NCBI GenBank assembly: GCA_958299035.1
Contig: CATQJL010000112.1
Location: 86,694,636 to 86,758,635, forward strand
Direction of reading: 5' to 3'
Origin: Cylicocyclus nassatus
Lineage: Eukaryota > Nematoda > Chromadorea > Rhabditida > Strongylidae
Length of the DNA stretch: 64,000 bases
In this document: piece after piece, positions 21,531 to 32,720 of the stretch
Layout: each line of letters opens with the position of its first letter
How positions within the stretch are numbered: position 1 is the stretch's first letter
Position numbers and translations under genes: made by a program
Notes under the pieces: model-generated
Databases searched by the model: none
What the model was told of the DNA's origin: nothing
Seen by the model: only the letters and a program-made list of their open reading frames with translations

Positions 21531-22416
21531 TAAAATCGCAAAATTCAAAAAAATCTGATTTCTGAAAGTTCCAGTTTACCCCTCAGTTTGCAGATTCGCA
21601 CATCTCCACTCTCTCATTTTCGAATCTTGCGCTTAGGCTCCTTCTCTACCTGAGAACGGCTTGTTTGTGATGGAGGAGTCAAGGACATTCGTGAATTATC
21701 TATGAGATTGGGAGATGAGTAGCAACGTGGAAAAATCTCACTGAAAAACCATACAAAGCCGAAACTCGCCAGTTACCCATGTACCCTTTTCAAGTTTATT
21801 AGCTACAGATCTTATTGTTACTAACAAATCTTGCTTGAAGATTCTTACTGTGGCTATAAGGTGTTTTAGGTGACAGTGGCGGTAGAAAAAATTACTTCAA
21901 AAAGAGGAATGGCAAAATTCTGAAAATGGGACGTAAATTATCCAGAAGTTCTATGGAAGATATGGCTAAGTTATATCATTGTGAGATTTTTTACGAGCTC
22001 ATAACCATGTGATTTAAGAAAAGTGAAGAAGGCATGAAGACGCTCCGGGATTTTTACAAGGCTGATTTGAAAAAAAAACAAAAATTTGATATTATAGTAG
22101 TTACCCTTGTATAACTCCTGGCTCATGTGGACAAAATGTATCCTTCCGTTCTCTCCTTCCCCTCCCCTCCCCCTCCCGCTGCGCTTACTGTCGTCGTAGG
22201 GCGCGTCAAGCGGAAAACGGTGAATGGGCGGGAACGAAGCTACGCCTTCCAAAAAGAAAGTGGTTTTTAAAGAAAGATGGACGAGCTGGACAATTCAACA
22301 AGGGGTATAAATTATATGAGCTGTTGTGTAAGAGACGGACTATAAGGATAATTTTGTTTCTCTAGCGGAGCTCCCATGGGATTTACAAAGATTGTTTCTA
22401 TTTTCACAAATATATA
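21531..22416. other. Intergenic, nothing recognised
   Basis: Only short open frames. The segment 22130-22190 is pyrimidine-rich. No exon with plausible splice signals was found. Confidence 0.4.
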
Positions 22417-22731
22417 TTAGGTTGTCGGATAATTTTTTTCACCCCTCGTTTTTGAAACGCTAAAAGCACCGCAATGCCTCAGTGTAAGAGACAATGCCAA
22501 AATACCGAAAAAAATTCTAGAGAGGGAAAGGGCAGGTAGGTGCAGGGAAAAAGATCAGACAAAAACTGAAAAATTTGACTGCTCTTACAAAACTGCCGTA
22601 AACTTGTTGGTCATTAGTGCACTTGCGGAGCTATGTCCTTAGCATTTTGCAGATTTGGGGTTTTCAGAAAGCTTCTTAAATTTTCTAGAAATTTTATAAA
22701 AAAGTGTAACAGAAATTATCCGACAACCTAA
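22417..22731. mobile_element. Mariner-like MITE (315 bp)
   Basis: It starts TTAGGTTGTCGGATAATT and ends AATTATCCGACAACCTAA, inverted over 18 bases. TA precedes the left end; the right TA is lost or shifted. Non-coding. Confidence 0.7.
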
Positions 22732-23629
22732 ATTTAATTCCCATAACTCACTCAATAGCCATTCAATTTTGTCGTAATGATTTTTGGCAAGGAAAGGGGA
22801 TAAAGAATGAATGCGAATTCCAAAAAAACTGCTTAAGCTTCAAAGACAAATTTCCTGTGATGTGCGCGCAGTCAATGACTACGATACACATCCTTATATA
22901 GTAAGCCTTCAAAGCGACAAATCAAATGTTTGAAGCGGCCAGACTAAATCCCTAGTTTCGGAATGATAAATTCAGCCGTTTTTAGAGTTGCTCGCGTGAC
23001 GGCGTTGTGCCGCTGTCGGCGCCGTTTCGTGCCAATGCCGTGCCAGGACTCCCTGCACGCACCCCGTGTTGATCGATAAGCGACATCAGCACTGCGCTAG
23101 AGCGATCCTGGCCAAGGCTCGACACAGCTGTCAGGGGTCAAGTTGGATCGTTTTTGGAACAAAAAGCAGGGGATATCGTTTTTGTAGCCGAAAAAACACA
23201 AAAATTTTGACGTTTTTTCAGTCAACATTTTGTTTTTTCAAAGATTACGTCTAGGGTTTAGGATTAAAGGGGACTTCGTAATATCTTGCGAGAGAAGGAC
23301 TTGCGCCAGCTCGTGCCAAGCCCTCATCCTGGCACAGAACTATGCTAATATCGTACAATGGCGCAAACAAAATGTTTTGTAGCGGCTGTTTGCGATAAAA
23401 TTCTTGGCGAATAATTATTGCAGGCATTTTATTTTACAAAATAGCGCCATACAATGCTCGTTATTCTTCCTTTTCGCGCAAAACTTTTTCGAAAATAAAA
23501 AGGCAGAATAAAATGTTTAACGATTCTAAATGCGTAAGAGACGCTGCATCTACCACAAGCATCTTACCTTACGAATTTGTCGGTATGCAGCTCTCCTTTT
23601 CTTTTTGGCATGCTTTATCTCATGGGTTT
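22732..23629. other. Upstream region of the Gly/His-rich gene
   Basis: It includes a GC-rich stretch at 22985-23130 with several short inverted words, flanked by AT-rich DNA. No gene is recognised. Promoter elements for the downstream gene could lie here but none is identified. Confidence 0.35.
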
Positions 23630-23640
23630 CTTTATTTTAG
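23630..23640 (+). promoter_or_regulatory. Probable trans-splice acceptor of Gly/His-rich gene
   Basis: CTTTATTTTAG ends 18 nt before the start codon at 23659. This T-rich acceptor just upstream of ATG, with no supported upstream exon, fits spliced-leader addition. Confidence 0.45.
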
Positions 23641-23658
23641 AAAGTTGCAAAAGTGTCG

Positions 23659-24271
23659 ATGAAGGTCTTTGGTCTCATCATGCTGGTGGGTATCTTCAAG
23701 ATATAGACACCCAAATAGTCTCCTGCGGTTTTGACAACACTTGCGCGTTAACAGAATTGTCAAGCATATATTTCACAATTTGCTATCATGGTACAAAAGG
23801 CCAAGTTTTTTTCGATTGCGCACTTTGGTCGTTCACCATGAGCATGACGTCGGCAACCGCAACAGCACTTTATGGCCCTTCAAATCGCAATTTTCCTCTT
23901 TAATTTCGCTAACTTTACAGATGGTTCTCATGGTGTCTCTCCTAACTGGTAATATCCTCTACCTTTCACTTGTACATTTGATAAAGTGTCTACATTCAGA
24001 CGCACGAGGCCACGGCCACGGAGGAGGCCACGGCCGCGGAGGAGGCCACGGAGGGGGCCATGCAGGAGCCTACGGAGGAGCCCACGGAGGAGGCTACGGA
24101 CAAAGTTATACAAGAGGTACAGATATATTTGTACAGATCCCAGATATTTGTCCAAAGCTTTGCCAAAGCCAAAATGCCTATTTAGGCAGTGAGGGACCAT
24201 TAAGAACAACACCACCGACAACAGAGTCTAAACCATGGTATCACTGGCTTTGGCCCCCGAATTGGATCTAA
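23659..24271 (+). CDS. Putative secreted glycine/histidine-rich peptide
   Basis: Three-exon model: 23659-23685 (MKVFGLIML), 23921-23948 (MVLMVSLLT) and 24000-24271, giving 108 residues. Exon 2 follows a TTTACAG acceptor and exon 3 a CTACATTCAG acceptor. Joined, the first two exons make a typical signal peptide. The mature part opens DARGHGHGGGHGRGGGH and goes on with Gly, His, Ala and Tyr repeats to about residue 55, then a tail with two Cys, a Thr-Pro-rich stretch and a Trp-rich end (WYHWLWPPNWI). Gly-rich secreted peptides in nematodes include cuticle, metal-binding and antimicrobial types; which applies here is unknown. The donor after exon 1 (GTGGGT) is not ideal. Alternatively translation begins at 23921 with the 51-bp intron retained, which also gives a leader. 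It is the only plus-strand gene supported here. Confidence 0.55.
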
Positions 24272-25007
24272 ACCATGAATGCAACAGAAATGAACCTTGT
24301 CGTGCATCCTCATATCTCATAGGAGAATTCCTTATGAACGCGGACTAAAAAGGGTTTACCATGTGAAGCAATTAAACTGCAAGTAAACATCTTTGTCCAT
24401 ACAGATATCTATGATCGCAGTATGGTAAGCGACAAGCTATTCGCAGGTACTCGGCGTATCATTTGCATCGGGTGCACTAGCATCTTTGCCGCTACCGCGC
24501 GACCGCCTCGCCTGGACTTTGTACCTCTTTTGCGAACGTGCTCTCATGCCACTTTCCCACTACGAGCGTGAGAAACGCGGAGCATCAATCGCTAATTAAA
24601 TATGCGGGTAGAATTAGAGAGCATGTTTGAAAGAAAGAGGCGAAGAGCCAGGCGATGCGGCCACGCGGGAGCGGAGATGCTGGCGCAACCCGACTCTGCA
24701 ATTGATAAGCCGTAAATGTATTCAATCTGGAAGGGAAGCAGCGTCCCGTCAAAATGATGGGGGCCGGGATTTTACAGTGTTGCATTGGTAGATACTTCAG
24801 TTTTGCCTTTTGCCTTTTAGTGAAGTCTAAAGCGAAAAACGCTACTGGACCCCCCTCCCCATTTCTTACACTTCCAGCATAGCTTTCAAAAAACCTCTTT
24901 TTTGCCGTTTTCAGGTAGTGAAAAGCTCAAATAGGGCTTCAACATGGCGAGAAGTCTCGGATGAGGTGAAAAACAGAAGAGCGAATTTGTCCGGGCACTG
25001 CCTTTAA
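24272..25007. other. Downstream of the Gly/His-rich gene
   Basis: No second gene is recognised. The right end (GGCACTGCCT before TTAA at 25004) looks like the remains of another TTAA-flanked MITE end directly abutting the next element. Confidence 0.35.
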
Positions 25008-25376
25008 AGGCAGCGTCCAGGCAAATCTGGACTTATGGGGATCTCACGTGAATAGTAATTTTGGGGCCCTAATTAAGTCACTGACCACCAGCAACTTAGG
25101 TAGTGCTTAACGGCTGAGATATTCCCCTCAAAACTGGACCGCAGGATCGTATTTCGCATGCATTCATAGCGCAACCCATCAGTGGATCCTCGCGCGAAAG
25201 CATGCAAACACGATGCAAGTCGTCCGGTAATACGATAGTGGGGTCCAGTTTGGAGGCGTATATCTCAGCCGTTAGCGAGTCATTTGCGCTGCCGCTTGAG
25301 CAGTGCCTTAGTTGAGGCTCCAAAATTACTTTGCACGTAAAATCCCCATAGGTGCAGATTTGCCTGGACGCTGCCT
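25008..25376. mobile_element. TTAA-target MITE (GCGTCCAGGCAAA family)
   Basis: Inverted ends AGGCAGCGTCCAGGCAAATC and its complement sit between TTAA at 25004-25007 and 25377-25380. The interior shares GGGGCCCTAA and GGTCCAGTTTGGAGG blocks with the copy at 18901-19260. Confidence 0.85.
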
Positions 25377-25384
25377 TTAAATTT

Positions 25385-25550
25385 CTAGCGTAATCCTATA
25401 GTAATGAAGAGCGACTGGTGATTTCACACTTTATGTAAATCTGTTAAATCCAGCTCTACAAAACGGTATACTCAAAGCTTCTTGAAAGACTTCTTTACGA
25501 GAGAGTTGTTAACAATCAAACAGTAGGCACATTTTTTGGGTCACCCTGTA
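25385..25550. mobile_element. Mariner-like terminal repeat, inverted relative to 16836
   Basis: The end TTGGGTCACCCTG, then TA, is the inverted counterpart of 16836-17010 and belongs to the family of 36466-37143. It directly follows a TTAA MITE, which may have cut into it. Confidence 0.5.
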
Positions 25551-26288
25551 TGTCAAGAGTAAATCCTCTTATGAACTAATCTGTCCGAAGTTGAACGCTA
25601 GTTATAACTACTTACAATTTTTGTGATCTTATTTCGGCTGCAATATCGAGTTGTTAGAGGAAAGGATGCAGACTAGCTTTGCATAAAATTTTTGTCAAAA
25701 ATATACCAATTAGCGTGATTGAAAATACACACTTACTTCTCAGGCGGATCGTCGTTCCTCGAGTCCGCAGTTCTCACACCGTCGATTACAGTGGTGTACT
25801 TGCCTGCAAGAATTTTTTGACTGTAACGTCAGCCGATTTCAACTTCTGAAAACTCCTCCCAAAAAGTCGTGGTATGGTTTTTGCCCTGACTTAGTCGAAT
25901 GCGAATTTTGAAAAGTTTTGTATAAAAATGCATTGAGTCGGCACCTAATGCAACTTTTTTCAATAACCTTTTCGATAACCACACAAATAACATTTATTTC
26001 GCGAGATAGTCTTTTTCATTTATTTATTTATATGATACACAATGATGTTCCAAAAAGCAACAAAAAAGCAAAGCAGTAAACATGAAGCACAAGCAGTCGA
26101 GGTCTATCGCAATTCTTTTGCTGGAAAGACCAGGTCGTTCTCTCCTTCAAGAAAAGAGCAAACAAACTTCACACAGCATTTTCATCGAGTTCATAGGGGT
26201 AAGGTGATACCCAGGGAATCACCTCACACTTCCTTATTAGGGTATGAGAACTTTACAAAATAGATGGCAGAAGAACAATGCAGATATC

Positions 26289-28570
26289 GCGGTCGTATTT
26301 ATCAACGAACCCGAGGTTAAACATTACCCTCAAGGGTAGATTTTACCCTCAGGGTTCATTGGCCGTATTCATCAATGAACCCTTGAGGATAGGGTTGGGT
26401 TTACCCCGGAAAGCAATTAACACATTGGCGACCATGCAGATTTTTAGTTTTCTGCCGTCTGGGACCAAGGCCTTTTACGGACCAGCTCACAATTCTCAAC
26501 TATAATTACGCATAATGCCATCTACAGTACACCTGCGGTTGACCCGTACACGAACGTGGCTCATCAGGGTAAATTTAACCCTGGCATAGAACAAGTTCAG
26601 ATTCACGCTGACACCTACACACATCAAGTGATCGCTCGATGCACTACTAATCAGTCCCAACGATACCGTTTTGACAACACAAATTTCGGTAACTACTATC
26701 TCAAACTTCCTATGCCTCTTTTCGCGTTTTCATTTGATGTTATCATCCGTATTACAATCGGCCGAGTTGTACTGTAAAAGATTTAGTTTGAATAAAGTAC
26801 ATGTCCACCCAAAGAATTGATGGCCAACATCAAGCTCAACAACTCGAAAAATTTTTGTAATTTGGAACACCCTCCCCTCATTCAAATTTTAGTCCACCAA
26901 TGTACTCGTTCAGTAAATGATCTGATACATGATCACACTTCCGTAGCTCAACTAGATACATTTGAAGTTCAACAACAAAATACTAAGGAAAACTTATTCT
27001 AGTTTTTATAACATGACTAGCTGGCTTACCCGGCTCCGCCGTATCCGGACCAAACTTGGCACACATACACTTCGGGCCCCGGCGGGTGTCACAGTCCACT
27101 TTTCGTTATCGATCGATGTCGATTTTACCGATTTTTATCGATTTTTTGGCAGAGTTCACCTACAGGGCTAGGAGTTGGCACAGGGGGGAAGTGAGCATGG
27201 GGATTCCGAATACAATATTAGTTTTCAGAATTATCGATTGCTTTTATTGATTTTATCGATTTTTTGGCAGAGTTCACCTACAGGGCTAGGAGTTGGCACA
27301 GGGGGGAAATGAGCATGGGGATTCCGAATACAATATTAGTTTTCAGGATTGTCCATTACTTTTATCGATTTTATCGATTTTTTTGCAAAGTTTGACCTGC
27401 GGGGCTGGGAGTTTGCACAGAGGGTAATCGAGCATGCAGATTACGAATACAATATTAGTTTTCAAGATCGTCCATTACTTTTATCGATTTTATCGATTTT
27501 TTGAAAATTTGAGCTAGGGGGCTGGAATTTGGCACAGGGGTGTTCGAGCATGCTGATCACCCCCCTTGGGGATGATCAGCATGCTCGATTACCCCCCTGT
27601 GCCAACTCCCAGCCCCCTAGCTCAAACTTTGCAAAAAAATCGATAAAATCGATAAAAGTAATCGATAATCCTGAAAACCAATATTGTATTCGGAATCCCC
27701 ATGCTCGATTACCCCCCTGTGCGAACTCCCAGCCCCGTAGCTCAAACTTTGCAAAAAAATCGATAAAATCGATAAAAGTAATCGATAATCCTGAAAACCA
27801 ATATTGTATTCGGAATCCTCATGCTCGATTACCCCCCTGTGCCAACTCCCAGCCCCGTAGCTCAAACTTTGCAAAAAAATCGATAAAATCGATAAAAGTA
27901 ATCGATAATCCTGAAAACCAATATTGTATTCGGAATCCCCATGCTCGATTACCCCCCCTGTGCCAACTCCCAGCCCCGTAGGTGAACTCAGCAAAAAAAT
28001 CGATGAAAATCGATAAAATCGATATCGATCGATGACGAAAAGTAGCCTATGACACCCGCCGGGGCCCGTAGTGTATGTGTGCCAAGTTTGGTCCGGATCG
28101 GTTCAGAAATGGAATTTTCTATTCGGAACATACGTACACACACACACACACACAGACAGACAGACAGACAAACAGACATTCAGCTTTATATATAAGATTG
28201 GACAAGACGAAAAAAGGACTTAGGAATTCCGAGATACTAATAATTAGAACTATGTATTTATTGTCAAAACATTATCGTTAACTGAGCGGCGTACTGAGAG
28301 ATCATTTTGTGTTTGTACGAAGTATCAGGGTGAATCTAACATTACGCTATGCTAGGATTGAATTTATTTGATGAGCCACGTCCTCAAGGATAGAAATTAC
28401 CCTGATAGTATTTAACGAATCGGATTAATCTCTTTTCGGGCAAGGTTTACCCCCAAGGGTAGGTTCAGCTCTTCAGATTTCCTACCCTGTTTGTGATTAC
28501 TGCTTTTATGCTTTCTGCCGTAAAAGTTGCTAGTAAGTTCTACCCTCAGGGTCCCTTGCTGAATACGGCC
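26289..28570. mobile_element. Possible transposon carrying a Helitron
   Basis: The left side has GGTCGTATTTATCAACGAACCC and nearby GGCCGTATTCATCAATGAACCC; the right side has the inverted GGGTCCCTTGCTGAATACGGCC. ACCCTCAAGGGTA-type words recur near both ends. Between them lies the Helitron at 27017-28197. Exact termini and target duplication are unclear. Confidence 0.4.
27017..28197 (-). mobile_element. Non-autonomous Helitron, copy 1
   Basis: Read on the minus strand it starts TCTTATATATAAAGCTGAATG and ends in CTAG preceded by a short CGGC-GGA-GCCG hairpin, between host A and T, as Helitrons do. The interior has a (GACA/CA)n microsatellite, then a repeat of about 120 bp (ATCGATTTT..., GGGGCTGGGAG..., CAATATTGG-type) in tandem, arranged as a large palindrome centred near 27560-27585 (GATCAGCATGC). 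No Rep/helicase is encoded. Confidence 0.8.
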
Positions 28571-29340
28571 AGTGGAGTACTACGACGCGTTTCCTAAAAT
28601 GCCTATCTCCCTCTGTATGTACGTGCGCACAGACTCGAAAGGTTCTAGTGCCAATACCATTGCAAATGTTACACATAGCTGAAGTTTATAACATTACGGA
28701 AGATGTGTCCCTAATTCAAATACGAGAAAACAAGTTCACTTCATTATCAGTCTTCAATCCTAATCAGGCCAAAATTAGCATGGCGGGAGTCTGCGTTGCT
28801 AGGCTTTTGCGCCACGCCTACAGCCTGCTTGTCTTCAGTCTTTCGCTCTCCCAGACAGTCGGTGCCGTAGTCGCGGTGAACGGGAGACGGCCCTTCTGAG
28901 CCGCTAGCATTAGCAACATAATTACTGCGCGCCTCTGATTGGTCGGCGCAGCCGCGGCGCTTGAGTAGGCGAGAGCTATGCTGCCATTAGAGATGTCGGA
29001 ATTGGGCTGCAAAGACATTTTCAGATAAGAAGAAATAAACAAGATTTCGGGTTTCTTATGAAACTCAAAAATGTTATACGTGGGCGGCTTAGGTAAATTC
29101 TTCAGCTTACACGTGCAGACTTCATGATGTTTTGGAATGTGGGAAGGGCGAAGAAATCACGAAAGGTCAGTAAAAAAACATGCAACTTTTTCAACTTTTA
29201 GTCTTCATAATTCAAACATCGTTATTATCGTTATTCGAGTGCTCGCTTGCTTTGGAACGCTCAGAAATATTTGAAAACTCTTACAGATTATAAGAAAGGC
29301 GAGTAATTAGCGCCGCCCGAGCAGAGTAATTAGCGCTAGG
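28571..29340. other. Intergenic, nothing recognised
   Basis: No gene found. A (GAG)TAATTAGCGC word is duplicated near 29303 and 29326 next to the GC-rich block that follows. Confidence 0.35.
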
Positions 29341-29349
29341 ACGAAGCGG

Positions 29350-29730
29350 TTCAGGAGGGCATATACCCGCGGCGGACAGTCGAAATCTGGCAGAGCTGCG
29401 GAGGACCCAATTGACCAATGAGAGCGGGGCGAGGGGGCGGTCCCTTCTTGTAGCTCACGGTGACGTCACAAGCGAGCGAATGGGACCTTTCTCCGGGACG
29501 CGCAAATCTCTGCTCCGGAGGTACGCCAGATTTGGGAGAGCCCCGGAGCAGAGATTTGCCCGCCGCGAGTGCGCAGGATTTGGGATACCTCCGGAGCACA
29601 AAATGCCAGGGCTCCCGAGCACAAATGGGAGGGCTCCAGAGCACGAGTGGCAATCCCCAGCTGGGGAAACCCCGCGGCTCGGCCATTTCTGCTCCGGCGG
29701 TATGCCGTCGACTGTCTGACTCTTAGAAAG
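29350..29730. repeat. GC-rich repeat block with CTCCGGAGCA words
   Basis: Degenerate units around CCGGAGCAGAGATTTG and CCGGAGCACAAA recur at intervals of about 25-60 bp, and a GGCATATACCCGCGGCGGACAG-like left part is inverted at the right (GGCGGTATGCCGTCGACTGTC). Open frames occur in five of six frames, which shows base composition rather than a gene. Confidence 0.45.
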
Positions 29731-30163
29731 CGCGCATATGAGGCGCGAACCCCTATCACTGCGAACGCGCAATTCACCCCAACTGTTCGGTCTGATCCCG
29801 ATTGGGGTAGACTGTACACTTTTCCTTAAAAGTAAAGGGAAAAGTAAATACTACAAATAAAGACCGTCCACTCCGCAGTGCGACTTTCGAGGTGAACCGC
29901 TCGCATTAGCAAACTGACCAATCACGCGTGTACTCCAAGAGAGCGCTGACTTCTTGTAGCGTCGCGATTGGAGCAGACTTAGAAAGATCTACATCACTCC
30001 ACTTGTTTGACTTTTCAAGGACAATAGACCTGACTTCCCTCATAAATCAGTTTTCAGTCTACACAATGCCTGAATTCAAATATGCCTTATCCAAAAAGAT
30101 GATAGACAAAGCTGCAAAACTTAAGTGCCAACCTGACACATTAAATGCGATGTCAGTAAATTA

Positions 30164-31026
30164 TTAGGTTGTCCCGAAAATTTTGTCCGTTTTTTCACAC
30201 GACTATCAAACCACGCACAATAAAGACCTGATTGAGTTGCAGAATGCATTCGATGCACAGTCTCCTTCTCTTTCTTATGGATACATTTTTGAACCAAAAT
30301 CTTGTATGCCGTCTTTGGTTGATTGCCAAAATTCTCCACCGTCAATTTATCTCCTCTAAGCGGCTGATTTTCAAAAATTTTATTCCAGAATTTCGGAAAG
30401 AGTTAAGTATGGATCAAACAGAGCAACTCTCGGACTACAAGGTGATATTTTTGGAATCTTCTGATCTGCTGTTTTTAGTTTCAGAAAATTATTTCTTCGG
30501 AGGTCTCAATTTCTGGCAAAGTCATGAAACACGCAACTGCAGCAAATACACGAAACCCTTTAAATCTGCGAATTGAAACATATTCTTATTACACATTATT
30601 TAGGCAACATAACTAAGTCTGATTTGCTTTGAAAACAGCTTTTTGGGATGATACTTTTACGCGGTAAACGTAATCAAAAAGCAGCGGTTTTCATTAAAAT
30701 TATAAAGGACTTGGTGAATGTAGCCCATGTAATTTGAAATGAATAATATGTAGGCAAAGGTTTGCTCTACGTAACAGTTACCAGCGCTCTTCAAAAATAT
30801 CAGAGTAAAAATTTTGAAACTTCAGTAAAATTGGCGTTACTGCTGAGTTGCACAAAAAGCCATGGCGATAACATTGCAAAGACAGGGTAGATCAAAGAGC
30901 AAATATAACTGTAAGAAAGGGGATAAAAATCTGAATCAAATGGTACCTGAACCGTCCATGGATTGGTGTTTTGTGAGTTTTAGTGAACGATGAAAAAAAA
31001 CTGACAAAACTTTCGGAACAACCTAT
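30164..31026. mobile_element. Mariner-like foldback element
   Basis: The left end TTAGGTTGTCCCGAAAATTTTG follows TA (30162-30163). The right end has the inverted CAAAACTTTCGGAACAACCTA. No transposase is seen. The preceding 29731-30163 shows no supported gene. Confidence 0.65.
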
Positions 31027-31705
31027 TATTTACACAGCCTCCTGCTAGTAAACTAGAATTTATATTGTCGTCGGTATTACCTACCTTCTTTGAAATTTTT
31101 ATTTTGGTTCGCTAATACGATGCTCATAAACAAAATTAGCCAAAACATTTCGTATGAATGCTTGCGCAAGATCGAAATCTGAAAGAATTTAGTGTTGAAC
31201 AGAAATGTAAAGAGTATGATTCTTTGATTTCCTGTGACACTATGGAGCACGCACTTGTTTTGCGCCGCTGATAAGAATATTATTGATATTTAATCAAAGC
31301 TGCGAGTAGAGAACAATATACATTTGCGTTTGATTCAGAATAGAGCCTTTCGATTTTGAAAAGTTGGTCAAAAAGCATAGTTAGTCTAAAATAACTGCGT
31401 ATGTATTGTTTTACTGATGTTTTTTTCCCATTCGAACAAAATCCCATTCCTAATGTTTTTTCGGTGATGTCTGGGTTGTTGCTCGGGATGTGACAAGACC
31501 GCCTTTCCAAGGGCATAAAATTGGATTCAAAGCTCTAGGCTTCTTCGTTCCTTTTTGGTCACATGTTCATCACGAAGCTCGGTAACGCAAGGTCTCTTCG
31601 AAGGAATGCCTCACATTTAAGACATTTGTGAAATTCCCCCACTTTTCGCAATCCTTTGCAGTTCCAATATCGGCTTGATCTGGTCACGAAATATTGCCCT
31701 TTTGA
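31027..31705. other. Intergenic, nothing recognised
   Basis: No exon with plausible splice sites or domain; only short open frames. Confidence 0.35.
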
Positions 31706-32124
31706 AGGCAGCGTCCCACCAGACTGGGGGTACCTGGCTCTGGTAGTAATGTAATAGTAGACCCCCTAACTAACGACGACAGAAGTTCGCAGCGCGAAAG
31801 TGGGTCTACAAAGTCTACAAATCGCCCCTCATGTGGCCCGAATCTTACGGTAGGCTCGTGCGAGTGCGAGGTGCATGCAAGGTAGGGACGCAGAGTCGTT
31901 GCGGGACTCTGCGCTCATGACTGTGTGCGCTATACGCACTCGCAAATGGATATTGCCGTGTGGGCGGCGTCCGGGCCTACCGTAAGATTCGGGCCACTTT
32001 CGGAGCAAATCCCAGGCGTGGTAGATTCCTCTTTCGCTCCGAACTTCAGTCATCGCTTAGGTAGGGGGTCTACTTTAACATCGCCACAAAAACCTGGCAC
32101 CCTTCTTTTGCCGGGACACTCCCT
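31706..32124. mobile_element. TTAA-type MITE, diverged target copies
   Basis: Left AGGCAGCGTCCCACCAGACT and right ...GGCACCC...GGGACACTCCCT are related inverted ends, and GGGGGTCTAC is inverted internally (31758 versus 32060). The flanks read TTGA and TTCA rather than TTAA. The left end resembles the partial element at 63868. Confidence 0.5.
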
Positions 32125-32720
32125 TCAAGTAAAGTAACCACACAGCGTCGAATCAGTAACAGATGAAGATAAGCGCAACTGCGCAGTTCCTTCCTGTTTA
32201 TCTACATGGCTGCATTTGGGTGAATGGAATCTAACAAAATTTTTTTTTTACTTTGGAATAATCACTGGACGTAGATCAATGAATTTTCTCGAATCAGTTT
32301 AGCGCATAAGTGGCACATAAGCCTGCTAAATACATTTATTATAATCTGAGGGTTCTTCAAAATTTCCGAATGAAACGATCGATGAGATAAAAAAGATCAA
32401 TTAGGAAAGTGGTAAATCATTATTGCTCAGCATGTTCATCTAACCCTTCTGCCACGTTTCAGCCCTCCCGCAAGAAAAGAAACTAAAACGGCAATAATAG
32501 CCATTAACACCTTGGTGATAGTAGCTCATAAAGCTATAAAAACAATTTTTTTTGAGAAGGTTGCCTATAGCATCCGCTTCAAATCAGAATTTATCGTGCA
32601 TTCTTTAGCCGTTTCCAATTTCTTCGTTACCTTAGATGGTCATACACATGTACAAAAATCAAATACTTTATAGGTGCAGATTGAATTTGAGTTAGTTTGA
32701 ATCCATGTAGGATGATGATT
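32125..32720. other. 3' flank of gene B
   Basis: The 3' untranslated region of gene B should lie here. No clear polyadenylation signal was fixed and no other gene was seen. Confidence 0.35.

Noticed and set aside
27600..27970. CRISPR-like spacing of repeats
   Set aside because: The whole unit including the would-be spacer repeats, termini are Helitron-like, and the setting is eukaryotic.
27529..27994. Overlapping open frames with repeated peptide units on both strands
   Set aside because: They are translations of the Helitron's 120-bp tandem repeats; the same occurs in the other two copies.
28131..28175. CA/GACA microsatellite as an independent repeat
   Set aside because: It is an internal part of the Helitron and recurs at the same place in each copy.
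29351..29829. Several open frames of 80-117 codons
   Set aside because: Five of six frames are open in the same GC-rich repeat block, so they reflect base composition.
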